Part shown: piece after piece, positions 54,785 to 64,000 of the stretch
Layout: each line of letters begins with the position of its first letter
How positions within the stretch are numbered: position 1 is the first letter of the stretch
Assembly: GCA_008729055.1 (NCBI GenBank)
Contig: SDUX01000010.1
Location: 868,001 to 932,000, forward strand
Length of the DNA stretch: 64,000 nucleotides
Reading direction: 5' to 3'
Origin: Pyropia haitanensis
Lineage: Eukaryota > Rhodophyta > Bangiophyceae > Bangiales > Bangiaceae
Position numbers and translations under genes: made by a program
The notes under the pieces: generated by a model
What the model was told of the DNA's origin: nothing
What the model saw: only the letters and a program-made list of their open reading frames with translations
Databases searched by the model: none

Positions 54785-57111
54785 CTACCCTGTACCGACC
54801 GCCGCCCCGACAGCGGCCGCGGCTGCGGGCGTCGGCACTGGTGGAACAGCCTCCGCGTCGGGCAGGACGCGTACCCGTCCCGTCACCTGCGGGGGCATCG
54901 ACGGCATACGCTCGCCCGTGCCATTGCGGAGGCGGTCGTGCTCCTGTGGCGACGCCCAGTGACCCGACGCGCCCGCGACGGTGTTCTCGTCATTGACAAA
55001 CGGGTGCAAGAGCGCCTCGGCCGCCGTGGCACGTTGCGCCGGGTCAAAGATGAGCATGGGCGCGAGGAACTGCGCTAGGCCGACAGCGTCCTCGGGGGGG
55101 AGCTTGTACTTTTCGCCGAGGACGTCCCGCAGCGACCAAAAGTTGAGCCGCCGGATGTGGCGCAGCTCCCCCGAGCGGGTAAAGAACTCGCGAGAGTACT
55201 GCCCCTTCTCAATCAGCGACGGCGGCAGCGGGCCGAGCAGCTCCATCATCAGCGCCAGGTGATCCTCGTCCCGGTCATAGTCCTTGTCCGAGTGGGGGTC
55301 GAACAAAAAGTCGCCAGTGGCAAGCTCGAACAGGAGCGTGGCAACCGACCATATGTCCGCCGACGTGTCGTAGCCGGCGCCCAGGATGACCTCAGGCGCG
55401 CGGTACTGGCGTGTTTGGATGTCCTCCGTAAAGTGCTTGTCCACCCAGCACGCGTTGCCAAAGTCCACAACCTTGATACAGCCGCTCGCAAACGCTAGGT
55501 CAGGGTTGGGGTTGTAGAGCGCGGAAAACTTGGCCGCCGCCGCAACCGCCGCTCCTCTGGCCGCTTCAGAGTTCTCTGCCGGAGAGCCGCTGTCTTGCTT
55601 GGCGTCACGATCCCCGTCGCCATCGCTATCACTGCCGCTGTCACTCTGCCTGTCGCCACTGCTGGCAGATAGGGACGTCGCGGTGCTATTTGCGCCACTG
55701 AGGCTGCCAGGCCCGTCACAGAGGTTCAGGAAGCTTGCAATTTCGGAGCCCGGACCACCCCAGTCGCCCGAGTCGGTGGAACCGCTCGCGCCGGCCTTGG
55801 CTGTGGGGACATCAGCAGGAAAACTGGGCGTGGGAGGAGACACTGGTGTCGTCAAGCCGCTTGAGGCCCCCTGAGACTTGCCCGACGCCGCCAAAGATGA
55901 CCGACGGACGCGGCGCTTGGCACGGTTGCCGGCCACAGCTGCCTCCTCCGCCGCCAGCGCCGCATCCGTGCGCGCATGGAGGTCCATAATCTCCGAAGGG
56001 TGCGGCACAAACAGCACATTCTCGGGCTTAATGTCCGTGTGGATGATGCCACACACCGAGTGGGAGTAGTCGAGGCCTTCAAGAATCTGCCGAGCAATCA
56101 CCTTGATCAACGGGATGGGCACTCCCCGATAGTTGAACCGCTTGACCAGAGATAGGAGAGACTTGCCCAGTAGCTCAAAGGCGAGGCACACATGGCGGCC
56201 GTTGGGCCCCTCGTGTTCAAACGAGTCCAACAGCTCCACGACGGGTGGCGCCGCCTGCGCGCCAGGCGTCACAAAGCCCGTCACCGACGGCAGGTTCGCC
56301 CGCAGGTCATTGAGCAGGCGAATCTCGTCCTTGGCCGCTTCCGCGTAGTGGGGCGCCGACTTTTGGACCTTGACCGCACAGTAGCGCGACGTCTGGCTGT
56401 CTAGGCAAAGCCACACAGTCGAGAAGTGACCCCAGCCGAGCTTCTGCAGCACCCGATACCGACCGTTCTTGAAAGTCTCGCCGATACGAACAACGTGGTA
56501 CCCACCTGCGAGAGGTCAATACAGAAACACCGCGAGAGAAGAGAAAACCACGTCAGTCACCGCACGGCACGGCAGAACAGAGCAGAGGACGAGAAAACGA
56601 CTGCGCACAGCACGCAGTCCTCGCACACCCACGCCACGTCCAGCGGCGGGCGCGACCCAAAACAGCATGACGCACACATCCGAAGAACTGTCCACTTACC
56701 CTTCTTGTAGTCCTCAGCGTCCTCTGACTCGGACGTCTCGTACTCCGCGTCTTGGTCAGGAAAGGGCACACTAGGGATGATATGCGTCGGCACTGTCTTG
56801 ATGCTAACTACCTTTGGTGGCGGTTTCGCAGCACCACCCACGGCCGCCTCGGCCGGCGTTGCATGCTGCAACATCTCGGCCGGCCGCGACGCGGCCGCCG
56901 TGGCCCCGTCAGCGTCGCCATCGGCGACCGGCTCCTCTGCCGCCACCGCCACCGCCGCAGCGGGTTGCTGTGTCGACAGCGCCGCGGGTAGCGGTGCCGA
57001 CTGCACCACCGGCTTGGTTCGCCTCAGCGTCGGCGTCTCAAAGACGGCCGCTTCGGAAACGCTCACGGGTGACGGCTGAGTCAAGGAGGAGGGGGCGTCA
57101 CGGTCCCCCAT
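54785..57111 (-). CDS. SRPK: SR-protein kinase (SRPK family), two exons
   Basis: Ser/Thr kinase that phosphorylates Arg/Ser repeats of splicing factors and controls their nuclear import. Exon 1 is 57111-56700 and exon 2 56505-54785, with a phase-1 intron at 56699-56506 (GTAAGT...GCAG). The junction restores the family motif EDYKKGGYHVVRIGETFKNG. The kinase domain has KLGWGHFSTVWLC, YCAVKVQKS, ELLGKSLLSLVKRFNYRGVP, IIHTDIKPENVLF, VVDFGNACWVDKHFTEDIQT and YRAPEVILGAGYDTSADIWS, all characteristic of SRPKs. The lobes are split by the usual spacer, here about 150 residues, Ser/Asp-rich. Exon 1 encodes a disordered Ala/Pro region. A donor-like GTAGGT overlaps the TAG stop, so an alternative 3' exon is possible. 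Splicing partner SF3A1 is also in this window, without evident linkage. Confidence 0.95.
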
Positions 57112-59220
57112 TGTGACGGACGGCCGCAAGCACGCCGCGGCGCAGCCACCCAGCTGCCCACCGCCACCACAACGGACAGGTAAAAGGCGGCTCCGAGACT
57201 GGCACGCGCGTACGCCGGGTCACTCGCACCGCGATCGCCACCACCAGCTCGCACCATACACCCCGGCCGTCGCCACGACGTCCAGGGAGTAATCGGCGCA
57301 ACTGCCGCCCCCCGCGCGCGTCGCGCCGCCACACGGCGTGCACAGAGCGGATACCAAGGGCACGTGTGTGTCTGGCTCAGGCGTGTGGTGAGGAAGTACG
57401 GGTGTGAGATAGCTGCACGCCTCTCCTCTTTCCCAGGCCCACGGAAAACGCGGATCCCACCACCCCAGCAGCCGTAACGACGGACGTGAGGACGGCACCA
57501 AGAGCAGGCACACACACGGCGGGCTCGTGGGGTGAACAAAAGGCAGCGCCACCCAGCGCTGGGCGCACGTGCTCGCCCCCCCGCCGGCGAGACAGTCCGT
57601 GCACTGCGGTTCGTACTGCCGCGCAGAGTACGTGGGGTGCCCACAGCAAAAGAGGCTTGAATTCCCCCCGCGTGTCCGTGTCTCGGCCTCAGGTTGCCAG
57701 CGGGGGGGGTGGGGGGTGGGTCTGGCGGGAGTAGGCACGGTGAGGAACAAGGATAGAGAGGGCGACAGGCACAGAGCCCCAGGAAGTCTGCCGCGACAGT
57801 CGCCGCAGGTACTCGAGCTCAGAGTCACAAGGGCCATACATTAAAAAAAAACAACCGCTATCAAACGTCGCCACCGGGTCGGGGACATTCGTGCTACGCG
57901 GTAAAGGTAGGTGAGAAGAAGCAGGCAGCTCCTCCATCGACCAGGCACACACCCAGGCACAGCTTGCACCCTCCTCCTCCCCCCCCCCCCCCCCCCCTGC
58001 TCCACCTCGCAAAAATAGATAGTGGCCAACCACGGGCACACGCTCAACGGGGAGCCCGCCGCAGCCGCGGCAGTCACAATTCCCGTGCCGGGAGGGGGGG
58101 GAGCGCAACCCCCCCCACGTCGCAGCCGACACGCAGACCCCCGAGGGGCCGCCCGGCGCGATGGGACAAGAAAATAAAATCAAACGGGGTCCCGTCGCGC
58201 GCACCGTGCGGCAGCAGCCGGGCGGGCGGGCGGGGAGGGGCAGCGCCCGATTGCATGGTCGCCAGCCGGGGGTCGCCAGCTGCCGAGGGCCGCACCGGCC
58301 TGCAGCCAGCTCAAGGACTCTGGCGCAGGGCACCACCAGCCCCCCCCCCCCGCCCCAGTCTACACCACAAACGCATGCAGGCGGGCGTGTGTGGCCCGCC
58401 CCGTTGCCGGGGGCGGTGGCATCTCCGGCCTGCGTTCGGGGACGTCCCCCATTCGAGGAGGCGCTCATGACCGGGCGCCCTTGTCAGCAGCACAGCAACA
58501 GACCGCCAGGGCAGCCTGGCGGCCGGCGTTCCGCGGCGGGGGAAAAGCGCAGCCGATGTGGCGCCACATGGCGGCAACCACGCCGGGCGCCTCGGCCAAG
58601 CCGCCCCAACCAAAAGGGGAGCACCGCGGTGGCAGCACGGGCACTGCTCTGGCTTGACAGCGAGAGCGAGGTAGTATTCCAAAGAAAACGACCCACAACG
58701 GATCCGTCGTGTAGGTGGGCTACTAATCCGTTGTGGGTCGCTCTGAGGGGTGTTGGGGGGGGGGGGGGGGGTGCGTCTGGGGGGGTTCTGGGGGGGGGGG
58801 GGGGGGGGGATTTACGGGGCAGAAATGGGGGGGGGATTTACTGGGCGCCCGCTTGGGGGGGATACTTATAGCGCGTTTCCACGGGGGCTCGGGGGGCCCA
58901 TGGGGGGCTCATGAAATGTTACGCGCCCAGCGTGAGCAGGGTGGCCCTCACGCCCTCCCTGCGCGTCGACCGTGGGGGGGGATGCAGGGGGGGCTCGTGT
59001 TTGTCCAGGGGAGCATGCGAACGTTACACCTCCAGACCTCATCACAGCTGCACAGCTGCCAGATGTGGCGCCCCAGAAGTGCAGAAGTGATGCTCTGATT
59101 CCGACGGTGGCACACACGGCACTTGAGAGGACCCATCTTCTAGCGGGCTTCGGCGTTGTGAACGCCTCCGTCTTGTCCGTCCGCCCGCCTCTGTCGGGAT
59201 TTTTTGGGAACGTGTCCACG
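57112..59220. other. Intergenic region with G/C homopolymers and unresolved open frames
   Basis: 5' flank of the SR kinase. A minus-strand frame from 58468 to 57689 reads protein-like near its end (ELEYLRRLSRQTSWGSVPVA). After a C-rich run near 57697-57720 another frame continues with clustered Cys (YEPQCTDCLAGGGASTC) to 57220. This may be a broken or spliced gene, but no domain is recognisable. C20 lies at 57978-57997, and G runs of 15 to 20 lie at 58757-58771 and 58790-58809. Confidence 0.35.
58689..58740. repeat. Perfect 15-bp inverted repeat (stem-loop)
   Basis: CGACCCACAACGGAT at 58689-58703 and its exact reverse complement at 58726-58740 flank a 22-base loop. It lies just left of long G runs and about 480 bases upstream of the large Pro/Ser/Thr-rich gene. 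It could form a hairpin in RNA or mark an element end. Confidence 0.75.
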
Positions 59221-61923
59221 ATGGACGCAACTGACGACGTTTCTGTGCCTGCTTTGTTGAGCGGGCAGTTGGCATCGTTGGGGATTAAGGGCGAAGCGAC
59301 GTTGCGTGCGCTGGGCAAGGCTGCACACCATGCCGTGGTTGCTGTGAAGAAGCTGGACGCCCTTCTCGCATCTCACGGCGGGGGGGCCCATTTTTTTGTT
59401 TCTCGCATCTTTGACGGAGAATCTGGGGAGGTCCGGGACCGGCTGGTGTGGACCACTTTGGTAGACCGCATGGGGGTGGTGGACCCTGAGGATCGCTTTT
59501 CTCGAGATGTCATCAACCTCCTGGTTCCCCATGCCTACAAGCACGCCCGACTGTCGCGTGTGGCGCTGCGTGGCGTCGCTCGGTCGGGGTACGGGCAGGA
59601 GAGCAACACCGTGGGTGGCGCAACCGGTGGCCCGCTGTCTCCGGCGGGCCCTGCCTCCACCGCTGGTCCCGTTACGACCCCCCCCTCTTCACTGGTAGAC
59701 GGGCCGGCGAGGTCGTCATCACCTGATTTGGACCCGTCGGAGCCAGCGCTGCCTGCCCCTTCGCTTCCAGCGGCATCCGGACAACCTGGCTTTTTCCCGC
59801 GTCGGCCACCTCTCCCTCCATCTGCTACGCCACCAAGTCCGTCACCACCTGATGGCCTCCGAACTACACCTCCAGCTGCATTGACACAACCACACCCATC
59901 ATCAAGCACACCCCCAAGTGATGAACTGCATCCTTCCCCACCGGCGGACTCGCTGCCATCCTCCACGTCGGGTGGTCCTGCGGTGTCGTCGTCGAACGCC
60001 GAAGACAACTTGGAGCCCAAGATCTACAGCAACTCCCAGCCGGCCACGCTACGGCCCAACCCCTCTGTCGCGGCGATTGTTACGGAAATGAGCACCAAGG
60101 CGCAGGAGTTCTCCAAGCCTATCACTGTGTTCAAGGCGGCGGCCAGCTGGTGCGTCACTGCGCTGATGGTGGCGATGCAGACCAACGGGCGGATCCGGCA
60201 GGACATGAACCTGGCGAGGGAAGGTCGGCGGGGTCTGATGAGCTCCCTGCGTGAGCGGTGGTGGCCATGCTGGCAGGCGCCGATCGGTCCTTCGGGAAAA
60301 CGATGTGCTACCAAGCCGCCGGATGGGACGTCCGGCGCGATTGACGGATCGGGGGCGGACAGGATCTTCTCTGTGTGGGGGTTGCGTGTTGACACCGGCC
60401 TCGTGCGCGCGTCCGTGTCACCTGCCAAGCACGTGAGCCTGGGATGGAAGTCAACGGTGGTGTCGTTGTATACTCTCGGGAGGGCACGAGACGTTTCTTA
60501 TGCCGGTCACGTTGCCACTCTGCTGCTGCTGGCATCTCGAGAAGGCACCCTGCTGCTGCCGATCCTGCGTCTCTGCCTGGAGAAGGAATGGTCGGTTCTA
60601 TTTCACGCGCAGGCCATCCGGCGGGCGTCTACCGTGGCCTCCGGCTTAGTTGGACCTGCCCGCGCGGGTACGGCGGAGAATACTCCCCCTCGGACCCTCC
60701 CGGGAGCTGACCGGCTATCTTCTGGCGTCAATGCTGCTGCATCTTCATCAGCATCAGCTCCTGACACATCATTGCCGCTCTCCACCCCACTTCCGGCAGC
60801 AGCAGAAGAAGCGCCCCAAGAGGCACTCTTTTCGTCAGCGACAGCCGCATCTCCCTCATCAACAGCGGTGGCCCCAGTTCCAACAGCGCAGGCTCCGCGA
60901 CCCTCCACGTCGAGGACGCCGGTCACGCCGCCCCCGGCACCACCCCCGTCGGGCGCCTCCATGCCGTCCACTCCTCCATCAGCCGGATTTTTTGTGGCCT
61001 CTCCTTCACCGACCTTGTCAACACCCGTCGCGTTGATCCCGGCGACGGCCGGGCACGTGGCCACGCTAACATCTATGGCATCAATGCGGGCCGAAACGGA
61101 TTCTTCCTCAGCAGCCCCGGCGGCACCACCACGCGCTCCACCAGCGCCCACACCAAGGTTTACGGCGCAACCGTCGGCGTCATCTCGGCAGACTTCATCT
61201 ACGCCTGCCCTGGTCATTCCGTCGACGGCGCAAGACGTGGCCGCAGACGCGCGAGCAGCTTCAACGCAGGCCTCAACAGTGCCACCCTCCACGGTGACAC
61301 CAGTGACGCGGCCATCGACACCGCCCTCCATGGGGCCAGCCTCACCATCGTTGGCTGAGCTGCCGCCTGATCCATCTTCGGTGGAGAGGTCGACGAGCAC
61401 GGAAGAAGAGCTGCCGGTCGCACCAGAGCTCAAGTCACCAGCGGCCGCTGCATTGCCGCCACCCGCAACGTTGCCTACAATGTCACCGGCGAGGACTGCT
61501 GTGTCAGCTGCTTTGGCCGTATTAGCCGCAAGTCCCATGCCTGCCTCGTCTCCTGGACCTGATACTAGCGGTCTCCTCCCGGTTCCAGTCGCTGACGGCG
61601 TCAATGGCCTCGGCAGTGCTGCAAGTGACGCTTTGGCTTTGTTCTTTGAGGCTCCTGCTGAAGGCCAGCCGGAGGCGGATGATGGCGACAGGCCCACCAG
61701 CGAAGGTCAAGGACGGCCGGCAGTCGGCGTTGGTCAGGGGCGCGGCCGCGGGCGTGCGCAACGAGGTCGGTATGGGAGAGGACGAGGGGGTGTGCCAGAG
61801 CGACGGGGGTTGGAAAGACCTGGAGGAGCGCTTGCAGGCGAGGCATCTGGCGGAGGCACTCTAAGACGCTCACCGCGTTCCAGGTCAGACGCTCCGCCTC
61901 CAAAGCGCCGTCGATCAAGGTGA
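59221..61923 (+). CDS. Large Pro/Ser/Thr-rich protein with RG/SR-rich tail, unknown
   Basis: A 900-residue uninterrupted frame with clearly lower GC and different codon texture from its surroundings, which supports real coding. Start MDATDDVSVPALLSGQLASL at 59221 is the first ATG; the frame is also open upstream to 58972. Residues 1-115 form a compact helical segment (HAVVAVKKLDALLASHGGGA, FSRDVINLLVPHAYKHARL). A Pro/Ser-rich linker follows, then a second ordered segment at about 270-480 (ASWCVTALMVAMQTNGRIRQ, GRARDVSYAGHVATLLLLAS). Then come about 350 residues of Pro/Ser/Thr/Ala, and a basic tail (GRGRGRAQRGRYGRGRGG ... PPPKRRRSR) typical of RNA or DNA binding. No family is recognised. A gag-like or ORF1-like retroelement protein is one possibility, but no reverse transcriptase follows. 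A nuclear RNA-binding protein is another. Confidence 0.62.
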   Translation: MDATDDVSVPALLSGQLASLGIKGEATLRALGKAAHHAVVAVKKLDALLASHGGGAHFFVSRIFDGESGEVRDRLVWTTLVDRMGVVDPEDRFSRDVINLLVPHAYKHARLSRVALRGVARSGYGQESNTVGGATGGPLSPAGPASTAGPVTTPPSSLVDGPARSSSPDLDPSEPALPAPSLPAASGQPGFFPRRPPLPPSATPPSPSPPDGLRTTPPAALTQPHPSSSTPPSDELHPSPPADSLPSSTSGGPAVSSSNAEDNLEPKIYSNSQPATLRPNPSVAAIVTEMSTKAQEFSKPITVFKAAASWCVTALMVAMQTNGRIRQDMNLAREGRRGLMSSLRERWWPCWQAPIGPSGKRCATKPPDGTSGAIDGSGADRIFSVWGLRVDTGLVRASVSPAKHVSLGWKSTVVSLYTLGRARDVSYAGHVATLLLLASREGTLLLPILRLCLEKEWSVLFHAQAIRRASTVASGLVGPARAGTAENTPPRTLPGADRLSSGVNAAASSSASAPDTSLPLSTPLPAAAEEAPQEALFSSATAASPSSTAVAPVPTAQAPRPSTSRTPVTPPPAPPPSGASMPSTPPSAGFFVASPSPTLSTPVALIPATAGHVATLTSMASMRAETDSSSAAPAAPPRAPPAPTPRFTAQPSASSRQTSSTPALVIPSTAQDVAADARAASTQASTVPPSTVTPVTRPSTPPSMGPASPSLAELPPDPSSVERSTSTEEELPVAPELKSPAAAALPPPATLPTMSPARTAVSAALAVLAASPMPASSPGPDTSGLLPVPVADGVNGLGSAASDALALFFEAPAEGQPEADDGDRPTSEGQGRPAVGVGQGRGRGRAQRGRYGRGRGGVPERRGLERPGGALAGEASGGGTLRRSPRSRSDAPPPKRRRSR

Positions 61924-62117
61924 TCTGTAGCACTCGCTGTCGCTGTCGCTTTGCCGTGAACGCATGTTGAACGTAAACAGCTGCTCTTTATTTTCGCTGG
62001 GCTCCAAGCAAGCACGGAATGCGGCCACCACCTTCCGCCGCGCAACCCACCATGAAGCCATTATGTAGCGAACCCCAGGTCGGGTATCCACCCTGGAGGG
62101 GAACGACGTGGTCGGCG

Positions 62118-63618
62118 GGCGCCGGCAGGAGCGCAAGCGGCGAGCGCCTGCCTCCGCGCGTCAGCCCGTGCAGCCCGTGCAGCGGCGGCGGGACGGCGGT
62201 GGGGAAGTGCAGGAGAAGCAGCGACGGCGATGGGGGCCGAGGAAGCGGCAGGAGCGACAGCGGCCAGTGCCAGCCGCTGCGTGTCCGCCCGTGGGGCCGC
62301 GGCGGGGCCCCGGTCGGGCAGTTTACGGGTAAGAGGGACGACAATGGGGACGGCGGGGACCGGCAGGAGCGATGGCGGCCAGCGCCTGCCACTACGCGTC
62401 CACCTGCGAAGCGGCGGCGGGCTCCCGGTAAGGCAGTGGAGATGATGCGGGGGCGGCATTGGGGGAGGCGACCGGCGAGAGCGACGGCGGCCTGCGCCTG
62501 CTGCCGCGCGTCCGCCCATGGGGCGGCAGCAGGCCCCCCATGGGGCAGTGGGGAGGAGGGGGGGGGGCCATGGGGGAGGGGGCGACCGGCAGGAACGACG
62601 GCGGGCAGCGCCTGCCGCCGCGCATCCGCCCATAGCGCGGCAGCAGGCCCCCCATGTGGCAGTGGGGAGGAGGGGGGGGCGGCCATGGGGGAGGGGGCGA
62701 CCGGCAGAAGCGTCGGCGGCCAGCGCCTGCCGCCGTGCGTCCGCCCGTGAAGCGGCAGCGGGGCCCCGGTGAGCCAGTGCGGAGGAGGGGGGGGCGGCCA
62801 AGGGGGGGGGGGCGACCGGCAGGTGCGACAGCGGCCAGCGCCTGCCGCCGTGCGTCCGCCCGTAAAGCGGCAGCGGGGCCCCGGTGAGCCAGTGCGGAGA
62901 AGGGGGGGGCGGCCGAGGGGGGGGGGGCGACCGGCAGGTGCGACAGCGGCCATCGCACGCCGCCGCGCGTCCGCCCGTGCATTGGCGGCGGCACCCCGGA
63001 GGGGCCGTGGGGAGGAGGGGGGGGTGGCAATGCGGGGGGGGGCAACCGGCAAGAGCGACGGCGGCCAGCGCCTGCCGCCGCGCGTCCGCCCGTGAAGCGG
63101 CCGCGGGCCCCCCACGGGGCAGTGATGAGCTCGGGGGGGCGGCCATGGGGGGGGAAGCGACCGCCAGGAGCGACGGTGGCCAGCGCCTGCCGCCGCGCGT
63201 GCGCGTATGGGCCGGCAGCAGGCCTCCCATGGGGCAGTGGGGACGACGGGAGGGCGGCCATTAGGGGGGGGGGCGACCGGCAGGAGCGACGGCGGGCAGC
63301 GCCTGCCGCCGCGCGTCCGCCCAAAGCGCGGCAGCAGGGCCCCCATGGGGCTGTGGGGAGGAGGGTGGGGCGGCCACGGGGGGGGAGGCGACCGGCAGGT
63401 GCGACAGCGGCCATCGCACGCCGCCGCGCGTCCGCCCGTGCATTGGCGGCGGCACCCCGGAGCGGCCGTGGGGAGGAGGGGGGGGCGGCAATGCGGGGGG
63501 GGGCAACCGGCGAGAGCGACGGCGGCCAGCGCCTGTCTCCGCGCGTCCGCCCATGGGGCGGCACCGGGGCCCCGGTGGGGCAGTGGGGGGGTAGGGGCAG
63601 CGACCAGCCCGCGCGCGT
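62118..63618. repeat. 115-bp satellite/minisatellite array, about 13 units
   Basis: Landmark GCGACCGGCAGG-type sequence recurs at 62354, 62469, 62582, 62697, 62812, 62927, 63042, 63157, 63273, 63388 and 63503, a period of 115 bases (one step 116). More diverged units lie at about 62124 and 62239. Each unit carries AGCGCCTGCCGCCGCGCGTC, a CCCCGGTG or CCCCCATG segment and a G-rich end. Units at 62927 and 63388 are nearly identical subtypes. Because 115 is not a multiple of three, no single frame repeats. The long open frames across it on the minus strand are a by-product of GC content, not genes. Confidence 0.9.
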
Positions 63619-64000
63619 GCGCGCGCCGATCAGCGGGCGGTTGCCCGGACATCTGTTGGACGAATGTGGGGGAGCCGGCCAGTGGATTGGAAAACGCTAG
63701 TCGCGGCGCGCGCGCGCGCGGCGGGCAGTCCTTCATCTATCCTAGCTTTCGGGCGGAGGGTGGAGGGGCCCAGAGGGGTTTCGGGGCAGGGGGGCAGGCG
63801 GTGCTCGTCGAAACGCGCGCGCGCGCGCTCGTGCAGCGGGCGGTCCTCCAGACAGCCAGTAAGCAGAGGGGGTGGAGAGCCGACCTGGGCAGGCATGGAG
63901 CGAGGGCAGCCCATTTGTGCCGCGACGTGCGCGCCAATGCAGCGGGCGGCCCTCCCAACTGCTGTCGGTCCGTGGGGGCAGCAGACGGGGGGAGCGGGGG
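63619..64000. other. Satellite flank with GC-dinucleotide runs
   Basis: After the array come CGCGCG-type runs at about 63607-63630, 63703-63722 and 63812-63830, and a partly repeated CGGGCGG segment. No gene is seen up to the window end. Confidence 0.5.

Noticed and set aside
60603..61697. A 364-codon minus-strand open frame rich in Gly/Ala/Val
   Set aside because: It is the antisense shadow of the Pro/Ser/Thr-rich plus-strand gene; those codons read backwards give Gly/Ala/Val.
62118..63618. CRISPR-like array
   Set aside because: The units are contiguous 115-bp repeats without unique spacers, and the DNA is eukaryotic.
61988..63736. A 582-codon open frame on the minus strand over the satellite array
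   Set aside because: It is one of several overlapping open frames across a 115-bp tandem repeat. The period is not a multiple of three and GC content removes stops in all frames.
1..64000. tRNA, rRNA or other structured RNA genes
   Set aside because: By eye I found no T-loop-like GTTCGA segment with a matching cloverleaf and no rRNA motifs. A covariance-model scan would be needed to exclude them.

Overview
This is nuclear DNA of a eukaryote with extreme GC content. Several genes carry spliceosomal GT-AG introns of about 190-460 bp. GC-rich third codon positions, poly-Ala/Gly/Pro tracts in proteins and G or C runs of 10-27 bases are everywhere. Organelle-type leader peptides on two enzymes and an AGC kinase of the plant/fungal DFD type suggest an alga. 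A bangiophyte red alga (Porphyra/Pyropia type) is my best guess from composition and gene content, not a proven assignment.

Layout. 1-3.5 kb: low-complexity DNA. 3.5-4.5 kb: an alpha-kinase with an N-terminal Cys-pair motif. 8.5-11.2 kb: a four-exon FPK1/Nrc2-like AGC kinase. 11.9-14.6 kb (minus): spliceosomal SF3A1. 15.3-16.3 kb: a peroxisomal-type enoyl-CoA isomerase. 17.3-20.1 kb (minus): a DHH phosphoesterase with two CBS domains, divergent from V-ATPase subunit B (21.0-22.9 kb). 23.6-26.9 kb (minus): a leader peptide followed by a TrhO-type rhodanese tRNA hydroxylase and an O-methyltransferase in one gene. 28-29.6 kb (minus): an unknown acidic/Pro-rich protein. 30.3-35.5 kb: a lower-GC, repeat-rich accessory island with a diverged repeat pair, a truncated acyltransferase, an interrupted secreted Cys-rich peptide and a complete non-autonomous hAT-like transposon with target-site duplication. 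36.1-38.4 kb: a TMEM16/anoctamin. 40.1-42.5 kb (minus): a TraB-domain protein. 43.0-44.8 kb: proteasome ATPase Rpt2. 45.8-47.4 kb (minus): GCN5 acetyltransferase. 48.4-49.1 kb (minus): a secreted Cys-rich protein. 52.8-54.2 kb: a tyrosinase. 54.8-57.1 kb (minus): an SR-protein kinase. 59.2-61.9 kb: a 900-residue Pro/Ser/Thr-rich protein with an RG-rich tail. 62.1-63.6 kb: a 115-bp satellite array.

Most genes are unrelated housekeeping functions (splicing, proteasome, chromatin, proton pump) rather than one system. The most notable item is the predicted hydroxylase-methyltransferase fusion: its two halves match the two enzymes that make 5-methoxyuridine at tRNA position 34 in bacteria. A recurrent technical or biological oddity is that reading frames of conserved genes shift repeatedly, mostly at long G or C runs.
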